Below are positions 1-12,179 of a DNA stretch of 64,000 bases, one piece after another. Made by a program: the position numbers and the translations under genes. The stretch comes from Baylisascaris procyonis. Taxonomy: Eukaryota; Nematoda; Chromadorea; Rhabditida; Ascarididae. The stretch spans positions 2,217,501 through 2,281,500 of the forward strand of contig JAZARR010000213.1 of the NCBI GenBank assembly GCA_037389465.1, read 5' to 3'. Below the pieces are notes generated by a model, which did no database searches, had not been told where the DNA came from, and saw nothing but the letters and a program-made list of their open reading frames with translations. Position 1 is the stretch's first letter. Each line of letters starts with the position of its first letter.

Positions 1-2250
1 AGGTGTTAAGAGGTACTTCCGCTTAGAAATGTGAACAACTATTCGTATTTTGAGAAACTTACTCTTAAACATCTTTTAAAATATGTTACTCAAATTTTTT
101 CACAGAAGCAATTATCTTTATTTGATGCATAAAGAATGTGGAATTGTAATAGAAGCTATAGGACATGACTGTGAAGGGATAGTGGATTAATGAAATATGT
201 GAACGACACAAAATATATACGAAAAAGAACAATAGTATCGAGATAAATCGACTGTTATCTTAAAGTGGAAAATACCAACTAGTAAAGTTCAAATAATTAA
301 ATGTATGATTTGAAACTACTAGAATGTAGCGAATAAAAATATTGTGAAAGATAAACAATCTGACATATCAATTACGCTATGGAAAAATGCAATTTAGAGG
401 CAAATAGCTTTACTGAGGATTATATCAATGATATTCGAGAAAATTCATATTATGAAACCTATGTTTTACTCGAAATGTTCACTCGATAATGCTTCAAATT
501 TCGATCGATATATTCTTTACATGCAAAAAAGGCATCAATATGTTGAAGTGATTTCCATTATGCATGCGAACGAAGGCAAAACATTTTTCTATTCGAAAGG
601 TCATAAATGCTTTCGTTAATTCAATATATATGCATAATCGTCAATGACAATTCATTTTTGACGTTCATCAATTCAATCAGAAAAAAAAAAAAGAAAAATT
701 GATAGTTGAAAATTTATCGAAAAGATAGGTTAGGAAGATGAAAAGAGTTTTCGAAAGGAGATATGAAATGAGAGATGAGATGCATCTGCTCGAAATTAAT
801 CATTTCAGGAAGGTATTTCAGAGATATAATCAAGTAAAATGATTAACTGTTATGTCAGTAGTTAACACTTTTATTAGACAAGTCTTTCTTGAATATGGAA
901 AGAACAACTGGATATTTCGCAATAGGCATCATATATTCTTCGAATCTAAACACCCATAAACACTCACAAAGTATTGCTACTAACTTTGAAAGCAAATGCA
1001 AAATGTAACATGCCGCTAAGATATTTTATAATGGAGGATTTTTAACAAATGAAATAATTCGTTTATATAGAATTCGATATCAGTGAAATTTTTGATTGTT
1101 TATTTTTGGATGATACGAGAGAAAGAAATGCGAGAGGAAATGCAGAAATATGCGTGCATACATTAGGTAACAAGAATTAAATAGCCGTTAAGGCTATATC
1201 ATTGATAAAGCCGCATTCGTGCAGTAGAGTGGGTGATATTATGGCTCTCAAGCTTGAAGCTTTTCAAAATGAAATGAAAAAGATGCCCTTGGGGGCTTGC
1301 AAAAATGCATAGTATTTGAGATTAGAGTGAAAATGTTTATTGCTTTGCGTATTGCTGTTCATCTACGCCTTATTGGAGATTAATTCTTTTAGCACAGCGT
1401 CTTACGTCTTCTGAAGCAGTCAATACACATAGTACTGATTGTATGTTTAGGTGAAACAATGGCTAATGGAAAGGTGCTGAGCATTTGTAGGAAGGAATTA
1501 AGGTGATAAGGGTTATGAACTAAAACAAAACAACGCTACCTTATATGAAGAAAAACGAATTCGGGAGAAATGCATCAATCCAAAAAAATGAGCAAAGAAT
1601 TGCTGCATTTCTCCTCCCTTCTTGTGCCCTGTAATGATTCGTGAAGGATTTGGATCCAAATCCAAAAAAATTCAAACCATATTGTGGACAAAATTGGAAA
1701 AACGTGAGATATTTTGGTAGAATCGTGGCTGCAACGTCTTGTTCACAATACCGATTAAAAATACGACCGGAATCGTTAATATTTAGATCGAAACATTTTG
1801 AAATAGGGAAGAGAACAAAAGGGTTCCAATTTGTTTTTTGGTTGCGAAGATCGAGTTCAACTTATTCTGAGCTTTATTGACTTCATTTCAAACAACATAA
1901 GGTCGAAAAGGATTGTAAACTTGAAAAATAAACTCACAAGCACGACAAATTCATTCATCAAACGTATTCGAGGGTTTGTAGAAACAAACAAACAAAAATC
2001 ATCATAGATGAAAGTTCAGTCCTGTGCTGAATTTAGGCTCTTTAATGTTTGGATCAATAATATTTCACATGCATTAATTTTTGCAGCAAAAACTATTGAA
2101 ATTTGTGAAATGGGCGATGAACACATAATCAAACTTAGCTTCAACTGATATAAGTTCATAGAAAGACTGAAATTTATGGGCAAATTTGGTGAAGTGTCAC
2201 GCCTGGAAACATTGGTAAAACTTCGTAAGTGTCTTATTGGAATGGAAAAA
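1..2250. other. No recognisable gene (left edge)
   Basis: This is AT-rich sequence with only short open frames. I found no exon with convincing splice sites on either strand and no RNA gene. It may be intergenic or the 3' flank of the exon-like segment at 2251-2374. Confidence 0.5.
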
Positions 2251-2374
2251 CTAAATGCGATTTTTCTTGAATTCCTTCCGAAGCTCTTCCTCCGCGTTCC
2301 TCTCCTGCAAGAAAATGACGATTTCTAGACCAGTAGGATCTATTGTGAGCATTTCAGAAATTCTGTTCAGTGGC
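2251..2374 (-). CDS. Candidate terminal exon, unidentified gene
   Basis: Read on the - strand, a TGTTATAG acceptor precedes a segment open in only one of three frames. It encodes 40 residues, including ISEMLTIDPTGLEIVIFLQE and a charged EEELRKEFKKN tail, and ends at TAG (2251-2253). One base precedes the first full codon, so an upstream exon of phase 2 would be needed. I do not recognise the protein. No upstream partner could be joined with confidence; the candidates at 6475-6531, 7429-7482 and 11-12 kb lie on the same strand. It could be a real last exon, a pseudogene piece or chance. Confidence 0.35.
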
Positions 2375-2998
2375 CTATAACACAAAAGTAGTGAATAAAG
2401 CGACGTTTGTAAGGCGTTTGATTGTCTATAACAATTGTTTGCCGCTCCATCCTCCCCTCCCACCCCATAGCCCCTCCCTTCCTTAACATGCTCATATCTA
2501 ATATTCAAAAATATTTTTATATTTATTTCAAAGATAAAGCAAGCGATCGACTAATTCGAAGCTAATAACTCTGCAACAATTCATGAGTCAGAAGATAACA
2601 CAAGCAGATGTACATTCAGACATAAATTCAATAAGAACAATTATTACGATACAAAACTAAAATGAACATATATATTTCGAGATGTTTTTTTTTAATTTCA
2701 CGATCAATCGATTTCAATCATTATATCAAAATGAGCATTACAATTAACACTTTAGAAAAAATTGTTCTTTTATTATAATAGTTTCATTAAAACTTTCTTC
2801 AGTATATTTTTTAGCTTTCAGTATTAACATTGTGACGCCAGCCTAACATCAGTGATCGCGTGCGCGATCGTTTCAACAAGCAGAAGCGTTCAACTAATGG
2901 CAAATATCGTGAAGTCGTAAACAATTTAGCGCTAATATCCTCGTCAACGTTTGTCTGCAATGAGCAAATAAGCCTCAATATGCTATGATGAGAAGCAT

Positions 2999-3024
2999 TA
3001 ATATATATATATATATATATATAC
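2999..3024. repeat. (TA)n microsatellite
   Basis: This is an uninterrupted alternating TA run of about 25 bp. The flanks, 2375-3890, show no supported gene. Confidence 0.9.
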
Positions 3025-3889
3025 TCATCATTCCTAAAGAATTTTCGGCAGACAAATTAAATAGGAATCGGGAAAAATAATGCACGAAAAGATTTTATTT
3101 TCTCGTCACATATATTCAAGTCTTAGATAATTTGGATTTGGAGGAAAGTGGGGTAAAAGTCAAGCTGTGCTCTTCACCGTCCACTCAATTATTATTCATT
3201 CAGAGCATGTTTTTCGGGATGATTGGCTTGATTGCAGAATTTTTTATAACTAGGAGAAAATGCTAGGAAATACTGACAAAAATTAGAACTCAAATTTTAT
3301 TTATAATTCTACGCGCAAACAAATATTGATCAAAAAATGTGCATTCCATTCGACTTCCACTAATAGTATTCTTCACTACACTAAACATCAGAGATTGATC
3401 CCCTCAGTCCGTGGTAATCCACGTGTAAGATTATTCGACACGAATAAATGAGAAATTTGTTGATGCATTAAAAGTAGCTGATGAGATCTATCTTTTTTTT
3501 TCAGCCATGTTTCGTCGCTATTGGCATCGAGCTTAATTCATTTTTTTAAAGCAGATAGGCATTTATGAACTCAACTGAACATCTTGCACATTAACATTTA
3601 TATAGGACATCATTAATGCCATTTTTCCTTGTTCCAACGACAACTCTCTTCAAAATGTGGAATTTTGAAATTTTTTTCAATCTCTTGATCTGCCAACTCG
3701 CCTGGATGAACTCGTTGCAAAGGTGGATCCGTGTGGTGTATGGTGGTGAAAAGCGTGCTCACAACTTCGAGGGAAAAATCGCACCCTCACATTCTCATAT
3801 ATCAAGGCTTCCCCCACAAGTTTGTTATCTAGGGAAAGTAGTCTTTCAGATGAACAAATTGCATACAGTCCCTCATGTATGCATGTGTA

Positions 3890-5885
3890 AATGGGCTCAA
3901 GGGCTCAAATGCGAGGGCCACGGCTCAAGCCATACGAAAGACCCCACCGCATCCGGCTACTCCGCGGCCAGAACACAGCGGCAACTATCGGACCATACTC
4001 AACGCCCCTCCATTGCAGCTCCCTCCATTGTCTCAACAAACGGCGGAAAATGCAGCCTACGTCAGCCGGAAGAAATCATTACAGTCTACCCGGCTGACGC
4101 AGACTACCGACAAACCGATTTCAGATACGCAAGCTACAAAACTCCCTACGGCCGTAATCCTCACCCATCCGTAGACCGCAAGACACGCCTTTGCGATCTT
4201 TAAATGACCGACACAGATTCCCCTGTTCGCTGGACACGATTGCGGCCCGTTGTTTCAACTGGCCTGATTCAGAGTGAGCACGACGTAGGCAAATCTTTAA
4301 CCGGCGCCACTCTCGGTTCGTCTACTCGGATTTCGAACCAGCCCCCGCAAAACTCATTGGTGAAACCCCCAGTTAAAATACCGAGAGTGGCGAAACACAA
4401 GGCATAATAGCAACTACAAGAAAAATGAAACAACAACAACAACCATGAATAAGATTACAGAGAACCACAAAATGCCAAAAAATATGTCTCACAGAAAATA
4501 CAAAATACATCAACATAAATCACCAAGCTATCATCACTGAGACTCGTCTATCCAGATATCGGCAATCGGCGGAAGGCCAGACACACCGGCGCAATCTTTA
4601 AAGGATCGACCCAGATTTCCTCGCTCACTGGACACAGAACCAAACACCACGAACGCACAGACGGACACACTGCACCAGCCCATGAACACCACGAAGACGT
4701 TTGATCGATGGTAGGTCAAACGTTCGCCACATACGAAACCTCCGCGAACTACTTCAGAAATCAAGTTCGAGCACCACGGCTCAAGCTACATCAAAGACCC
4801 CGCTGCGCCTGGCTACCGCTCAGCCAGAAAATAGCGGCACCTGTCCGAACATACTCAAAACCTAAACGTGACAGCTCCTCACATTGTCTCAACAAAACGG
4901 CAAAAATGCAACCTACATCAGCCGGAAGAAATCATTACAGTCTACGCGGCTGACGCAGGCTACCGACAAACTGATTTCGGATACTCAAGCTACAAAATTC
5001 CCTGCGGCTGCAGCCCTCAGCAATCAGCGGAAGGCCAGATACACCGGCGCAATCTTTGAAGGATCGACCCAGATTTCCTCGCTCACTGGACACAGCGCCA
5101 AACACCACGGACGCACAGACAGACACACTGCACCAGCCCATGAACACCACGAAAACGTTTGATCGATGGTAGATCAAACGCCCGCCACACGTGAAATCGC
5201 CGATCTCCGAATCACTTCAGAAATCAATTTCGAGGGCCACAGCCCAAGCTACACCAAAAACCCTACTGCATCCCGTTACTTCGCAGTCAGAAAATAACGG
5301 CAAACTGTCCGACCATGCTCAGGACCCGAACGTCAGAGCCCCCACATTGTCTCAACGAACGCAAAAAAATGCAGCCTACGTTAGCCGGAAGAAATCATCG
5401 CAGTCTACCCGGCTAACGCAGACTACCGAGAAACCGATTTCAGATACGCAAGCTACAAAACTCCCTACCTACGGCCGTAATCCTCACCCATCCGTAGACC
5501 GCAAGACACGCCTGTGCGATCTTTAAAGGACCGACACAGATTCCCTTGTTCGCTGGACATGAATGCGGCCCGTTGTTTCAACTGGCCTGATTCAGTGTGA
5601 GCACGACGTAGGCAAATCTTTAACCGGCGCCACTCTCGGTTCGTCTACTCGGATTTGGAATCAGCCCCCGCAAAACTCATTGGTGAAACCCCCAGTTAAA
5701 ATACCGAGAGTGGCGAAACACAAGGCATAATAGCAACTACAAGAAAAACGAAACAACAACAACAACCATGAATAAGATTACAGAGAACCACAAAATGCGA
5801 AAATATGTCTCACAGAAAATACAAAATACATCAACATAAATCACAAAGCTATCATCACTGAGACCCGTCTGTCCAGATAGCGCTT
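3890..5885. repeat. GC-richer tandem repeat array, three diverged units
   Basis: This block is visibly richer in G+C than its surroundings. A head segment (about 3900-4170) recurs at 4756-5020 and 5218-5500. Two tails alternate: tail A (about 4197-4556) recurs at 5519-5878 about 1.32 kb away and nearly identical, while tail B (about 4562-4755) recurs at 5024-5217. Tail A contains a 13-bp inverted pair, CGCCACTCTCGGT (4305-4317) with ACCGAGAGTGGCG (4380-4392), kept exactly in the third unit (5628-5640 with 5703-5715). Each head holds another inverted pair (4060-4069 with 4090-4099). Overlapping frames are open, the longest about 195 codons at 3616-4203, but substitutions between units do not favour synonymous sites. 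I therefore read it as a non-coding or decayed mobile repeat, not a gene. Confidence 0.75.
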
Positions 5886-6474
5886 CGACAATATCATCCA
5901 AGCCGCTTCTTTCGCTTGATTTCATTACGCTAGCGCCTACCCCGTACTGTTGCTATCCTGAAAACACTTGATGAATACCACACGGGAAGCACTTACGAGC
6001 GCATTGGACAAAATCGCATGACGAAATGCTTCGAACAGCAAAAGGAAGCATTCAATAAACGTAGAAAAATTTACGGGTCTGTGAATGACAATCCTTTCGC
6101 TATTTATGCGTTTTTAATTCGCTACATGCAAATCCTACCTCATTCCGTCCTATAAAAGTCGGTAAGGTTCGGCCAACCTCGGATTAACTACTTCATTCAA
6201 TCTGCCACATCCAAATTTCGGCAGTAAAAACTTAGAGATATGCTACGTACTGCTTTCCATATTAAATGGAAAATAACAGGTGGAAAAGGTACAATTTTCT
6301 ATGAAAAATGTAGTTCAAGAAAGTTGTTTTCACATCATCTCACTGCTATAGAAAAAATTAAAAGACACTTTTGCATCAATTAGAATGATTTTCTTCAGCT
6401 CATCTACCTCGAACAACGAATAAATTTTCCTTGTATGAGGAGTGGGACATTTTAGAGAATTTAAAAATTCTTAC

Positions 6475-6531
6475 CTCCACTAAGGACGTATGTTCGGTAA
6501 CCAAAACTGCCCATTGACAAAGCTCTGGTAC
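6475..6531 (-). CDS. Candidate 57-bp internal exon, unidentified
   Basis: On the - strand the segment is bounded by an ACTGCAG acceptor and a GGAG|GTAAGAAT donor. In phase 0 it reads VPELCQWAVLVTEHTSLVE. A second frame is also open, so the phase is not certain. It would join in frame to the candidate at 7429-7482. The family is not recognised. Confidence 0.22.
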
Positions 6532-7428
6532 CTGCAGTAAAATAAAGTCATTAAGTGGTGGAAATGTTATCCACCACAACACAAATCATTTAAAATGTCT
6601 CAACTCAAACAGCTAATATAGCCGAAATAACTTGTTCAAGCCAACTTAGTGACAATCTATGAACCAAAAAATATTACGCTTGAATTATGTTCAGCACTGA
6701 AACGAAGAAAACAAGCTCATTTACTACTGTCGATACGGGCAACTATTTACCATTTAACGATCAATGTGAAGTGCACTGTAATCGAATGGTCTGTAAATTG
6801 TATTTGCAATGGCTGTACAATTTTAATACTGTATCACACACTACAATCACACTAGCTGATCATAATATAGAAATAAACAAGGCCTTCACAAATTGTGCCA
6901 AATGCTAATCAAAATAATAGAATCGAAATTACAAGAGCCGCTTCTGAAATATTTACAAAATGCTTTCCATGCTAATCTGTCTGATATATTAAGGACTGTC
7001 CTGAGAAGGACAACTAAAAATTGCAAAAGTTCACAGATCAAGGATCACGATTCAAATGTAATCTCTCTTAATTCCCTCCTCTATTCAACTCTGCTCATCG
7101 TATACAAGGTAAATTTTTTGAGAAAGGTAATCTAAAAAAGCCTTCAACCTAAAAAAAAAACATTTTATGAGCATCCGCTAACTGCAAATATGCCTTATTT
7201 AGGCAAATATGTCATCAAAAACGTTCATCGTTTTGATAAAATATGTTATCAACTCTTTACCGGAGTCTCTAACCTTGTTTAAATTTCACATGCGACTTTA
7301 TATGTAAAACTTATATTCTCAGTTAAGAGCAAAAAGAAGTAGTCAATAAACTCTTTATAGCATTAAATAAGATCAAACCTCTTTCCATCGAAGTCCGTTC
7401 GATTGGTCACATTCCACCGCTTTCTCAC

Positions 7429-7482
7429 CACTGCTCCCTTCTTGGGTGTTTCGTCACTGCAACCATCAGTGAATTCGTTGTT
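7429..7482 (-). CDS. Candidate 54-bp internal exon, unidentified
   Basis: On the - strand a CTTCAG acceptor and a GTG|GTGAG donor bound 54 bp, which reads NNEFTDGCSDETPKKGAV in phase 0. An alternative open frame exists. It is compatible in phase with the 57-bp candidate downstream. The splice signals are good, but the short length makes coincidence possible. Confidence 0.22.
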
Positions 7483-9960
7483 CTGAAGTTGTGTGGAATA
7501 TTTTTTTTTTTAATATTCCAGATAGAAAGAAATTTTGCATATTCTGAAGTACTAGAAGTGAATTCGAAACTATGGACTGCTCGGAGCCCACCCCTTAGTA
7601 TAAAACAGCGATCAGCCCTTGAACTTCACTTTCCAAATAATAACAAAATAAGTGAACAAAGGACTAAATCTCTACTACCTCGCTTTTTTCTATATTTTTG
7701 TTTCCATTAAAATTCGATGTAAAAAATGAACTTTCCATCAAGTGACCACCAAATAAAAGTGAACTTGAAAGCTAGAATTTCATACGAATGAAGCTGTAAA
7801 TTACTGCTTCCAATGAAATCGAACCGCACTTAGACAAACTTTCAGTCCGAAAGCTCGCTTTGCTAATGAGAAAGTTCCTCGCCTAATATGAAAATTTACG
7901 AAATAATTGAGTGATATAGAATGGCATTCGCCTTCAGCTAAAACAAAAAGTTTCTGCCTAATAAAATACTGCAAGGACTAAACTCTGCAAATTTTTTTTT
8001 TCAATGTCCGCTACTCTTCTGTCACTTCAAATTACAGATATGAAACATTTTGTCAAAGGAAGATGTAAACAGACCAGCGTAAAACTTTGGCAACGTAGTT
8101 TCCCGCAAAAATGATAATCGCCACAAATCGTCTTGCTCCCTTCCATAAACACCAGAAGTCACTTCAGTCACGATACCCGCATACTCGCGACAATTACCAC
8201 TTTCACATATCGAAGAAGGGCATCTAAAATTTCTTTGTCGACTATAAGCTTTCGAGAAGATTTCAGAAAAAATTACAGACACCGCTTGACTATGCGCCCT
8301 CAAAAGTTTGGTGATGGAAATTTTTTGTGAGAATCAAAATCTGCTGGAATGTATCTCATGAAGCATAAACGGCATCCACGTTTAAACTCTTATAAACAAG
8401 TCCTTCCATCTTTCAACCCAATCCCGCCCTTTGCCACAATAAATAAGGAGCACATATTGAATAGAATGAAACCACCTCGGTGATGATCATCGAAAGCTCG
8501 GTGGTGATAAAACAAGTGCTAACCTCCGACTGCACAGAATTGAGAAGATGTCGATCTGTGAAAAAATTTAAACAGTTCGGCGATCACCTTATCCATTACT
8601 CATCGTCATAAGCTGCGGCGAAGAAGAAGCACTCGATAAATCACTGGAAAAACAAAGCACGGTTAGCGACAAAAGCGCAATTTTGCACCATAATCAACTA
8701 AGCTGCAAACCAGACGCAATGCCAAAAATTTCGTACATCGTAGTACTTGAAATCGGAGGTTTTGTACCATTGAAAGGCTGCCGTAGGATTAGACCAATAA
8801 GTTTTCCTCACAAAACGAAAATCAAAACTTCAAATTGTTTCTTGCTCATAAAGACACCAAAAGGTTTCCAAACTTGAAAAGCTTCTTATTTTTTTATCGC
8901 TCAGATCTAAACAAAAATTTCAAGCATTCGAAATAAAATAAGAATCTTGAAATTTCAACCCCCCTCATCACTGGGACAGTTAAACGGTTCAAAGCAGAAA
9001 CAAATTCCTCACCGCCATTTCCCTCAAAGACCCTAAAAAAAGGTTTGGCACAATGTAACGAGAATGATGAACGTGAAAATTCGCCCAATCCAACTACATA
9101 GCACACTAAATCGCTCTTACTGGAGGACAATGGCATTCTTGCAATACTTAGATGAATATGAACTACTGCGCATACAACACCTCTCACATACACTTCACCA
9201 TGATGACACCACTGAAGCACAGAGGAACCACCAATCGTGCAAAGCGAAGAAACTCTTCAAAACTCATTAAGTAATAGGATGCAGGTTTTGCAGTATGCCC
9301 GCCACAATTTGCACAACCACGATGGCATAGAATGGAAGAGACAAATGAAGTATGCATTGTGATGCAAGGAAAATGAACAATAAGAATGAAACATGAAACG
9401 AAAACACTCTGCAGTGGTGGTTGCTGGTATGTCAAACAGATCTTTACTGTATATATTCAGTTCTAATTTACTCTAGCTAAGCATCGAATATCTCATTGAG
9501 GCAACCCCGTGCCCGATAAGTTTATGACGCAATAACATTCGTATTATGTGTGAGAATATTTTGGGCTTGAAATTGCAACTTTTCACCCCCAACTTAGTTT
9601 AAAGAAATCATAATACGAACAGCTACAAATTCGAAGCTCCAGGGTGATTAATAACAACATACTCAACCCTTCTACCTATTCATCAATATTTTGTGTCGAG
9701 ATTATATTTGCATTTATAATTCACACACCCATCTGTTCCGTGAATGATCCAGAATGGCTATGGAAATCACTTAATGACCTCACATTGCAATAATTCAGCA
9801 CCATCTGCGATTTCAAACCCCTTCCCTGCGCCGTATTTTCTTTTTTTTTTCACACAGTGGAATGACGAATCAAATGTTGAAGTGTGCAGCTGTAAGTCTT
9901 CATACCTCCTCAACATAGAATAGTCCTCAGGAGGACACCTGTGGAGCACAATTTAGTGGC
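7483..9960. other. No supported gene
   Basis: Several frames on both strands are open for 60-110 codons, but none shows a recognisable domain or a consistent exon chain. A short imperfect palindrome lies near 8470-8505. I see nothing else in this stretch. Confidence 0.4.
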
Positions 9961-9966
9961 CATCAT

Positions 9967-10215
9967 TAAGGAGCTGGCATTACCGCCCAATGACTCCTTT
10001 TCAACATCTCAACGGGGTCACTGACCCTCAGTTGAGTGATGGCGTGGCCTTAATGACTCGTCTTCAACAGCATAATGGAGTCATTATAGGCAGCCGTTGA
10101 AGAGTTGGCGTCACACCCAATGTCTCCCTTCAACGGTGAAATGGAATCTCCACAGGTCACCGCTAAGGAGCTGGCATCTTCGCCTAATGACTCCTTTTCA
10201 GCGGCTTTGAGGACA
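9967..10215. repeat. 66-bp minisatellite, about 3.8 units
   Basis: Units start near 9967, 10033, 10098 and 10164, giving a period of 65-66 bp. Each begins with a TRAGGAGYTGGCRT-like motif and carries an AATGACTC-like core. Because 66 is divisible by three, the - strand reads as loosely repeated 22-residue blocks, but a stop interrupts the frame and no gene can be built. Confidence 0.7.
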
Positions 10216-11008
10216 CCGTAGAGAAGCTCAATCAGAGCAAGTCTCCAGTAATTTGTCGACTGCCAAAAATTATCACGCAGAATATGTATAGGCAAAAAAA
10301 TAAATCAATTAGGAATGCTGCCTCATCACAGCTATAGGGTGTGAAGAATTTTACAGCTGCACCTGTATACAACTAACCAGCAATGTACACAGAGCAGAAA
10401 AAAGAAAATAAGGCGCACATAAATCCGCCACCCAATGGTTCTTTGCAGAAATTTTGCGCCATACAATGCAAAGTAAAATGAATGCTTCTATTTCTTTTAA
10501 TTGAACTATTAGTCAACAACTTATAAGCGGAACAGTATGAGATTCAACTTTGTAACTGTTCGCACTGTGATTTCTCCAGTCTATTTCGGGACTGAAATGT
10601 TCCAATTTCAAGCCAGAAATATCCTGGCCGATAATATAAATGTTATTGCGCCACAAATTTATCGGTCACTGGGTGCGTAAAAACGAACTATCTTTCAGGA
10701 GGCCTTTTCGCTTTTTTACGCTCCGACTACAGCGGCGCTATCAACAGAAGAATAATGAGACCTCCCTTTACCAAGTTTAATTCCACTAGTTTTTTTTTTC
10801 AAAAATAACAGCGAACAATGTAGTGGAATAATCTTTCTTTCAAAAATTTGTTCGTTTTCCTTCAGTGAGATATTCGATGGCTCAGCCGGAGCAAAGTAAA
10901 CCTAAAGAATACTGTCACAAAATCTGTTTGACATCACAAACAACCATCCACTGCAGGTTTTTTTTGACCCCTTTATAATTCCTACCGCACACTTCCAGTT
11001 ACATCACA

Positions 11009-11217
11009 ATGCATACTTCACTATCTCAACGAATTCAAGCCACTGAAGTGGCGCGAAATGTGGCTGAACATACTACAATACGTGCATCTCTATTAATAAA
11101 TGAGTGTCGAAAAGCTGCTCTTCTATGCACGATTGGCGCACCACTGCGCTTGAACGGCGTCACAACAGGATGAGGCATACGTAAAAGATGCATGGATCCA
11201 CAGTAATTCAAATTCAC
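11009..11217. other. Exon-like segment, strand ambiguous
   Basis: On the - strand, 11217-11074 is bounded by a TTACTTAG acceptor and a GTA|GTATGT donor and reads 48 codons, including GSMHLLRMPHPVVTPF. On the + strand, an ATG at 11009 opens a 53-codon frame including EVARNVAEHTTIRASLLINE and ending at TGA. Both look protein-like and both cannot easily be real. No family is recognised on either strand. Confidence 0.25.
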
Positions 11218-11953
11218 CTAAGTAAAGTAAGAATGCCTTTCCTTGGGAAGAGCGATTTGACGGTGCTCAAATGTAGCTGAATTCAGCTAATTTTCACACT
11301 CAGCATTTTCACTTACTAATCTGCCAAGACCAACCATGCAATCTTACAGAAATCATAGAGTTTAACTGATTTAAATTAATCACGAATATCGGCATACGCA
11401 TATGGCAGTTGATAAAATTGGCTTTCTTTTCACGGTCGGTGAATTAGTGGTAAATCTTTTCAAATTTCTAGAAAACTACATAAACTTTTTTTAAACCGAA
11501 AAAAAACCTTTCCGCACAGAAAAACTATGTGAAAATACCCACCATAGCATCAAAAAAAACTTCCAAATATCTAGTAAGGAAGAGGAAAATCAAACGCCAC
11601 CAATCTTGTCAATTACCCTATCCATATGCCGACTTGTTTGATTTAATAAATTCACCCGATAAACTCTATGAACGCCGTAAGACTGCAAATTTCTCAGAAA
11701 GACTTGGGAAGATGATGGAAAGGAGATGGATTCCACTTTGAGAGAGGAAATACAATTCAATAAAATGAAGACCTCTATTGTGGAATCCTTCGCTTCATAA
11801 GAAGTAATGGGGAGCAACGAAGATTAGATAATATCCCATCCGCTCCCCAAAGTTGCTATGAAAAATTTCAAGTGACTTATCTTGCGTCACAGTGACATTG
11901 CCGTGATCCATTCTTCTATGGTTCGATTCAACGAACATCTCATACGTGTCACG

Positions 11954-12126
11954 TCAGTCATCATATATAGGCCCTTCTTCGCGGATTCCTTCTTCAAATC
12001 TCTGGGCGTCAGTCCATACTCGTCGGGTAATCATGTTCCTCCGTCTGCGTAGCACACCTGCAAGACTGCGTGGATATAACGCTTCATGCTGTTGTTCATA
12101 TTTCTGGCAGAGATCAGTCGTTCACA
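11954..12126 (-). CDS. Exon-like segment, unidentified
   Basis: The - strand carries about 57 stop-free codons ending at TGA (11954-11956), rich in charged residues (KYEQQHEALYPRSL, then TRRVWTDAQRFEEGIREEG). A splice alternative exists: acceptor CTGCCAG before 12103 and donor GCAG|GTGTGC after 12058. Those 46 bp would enter the - strand segment at 11217 in phase. There is no recognisable domain, and start and partners are unknown. Confidence 0.25.
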
Positions 12127-12179
12127 TAAGCTATATTCGCAAACTACACTCCGTTCACTTCAATAAAGGGAATGATACA

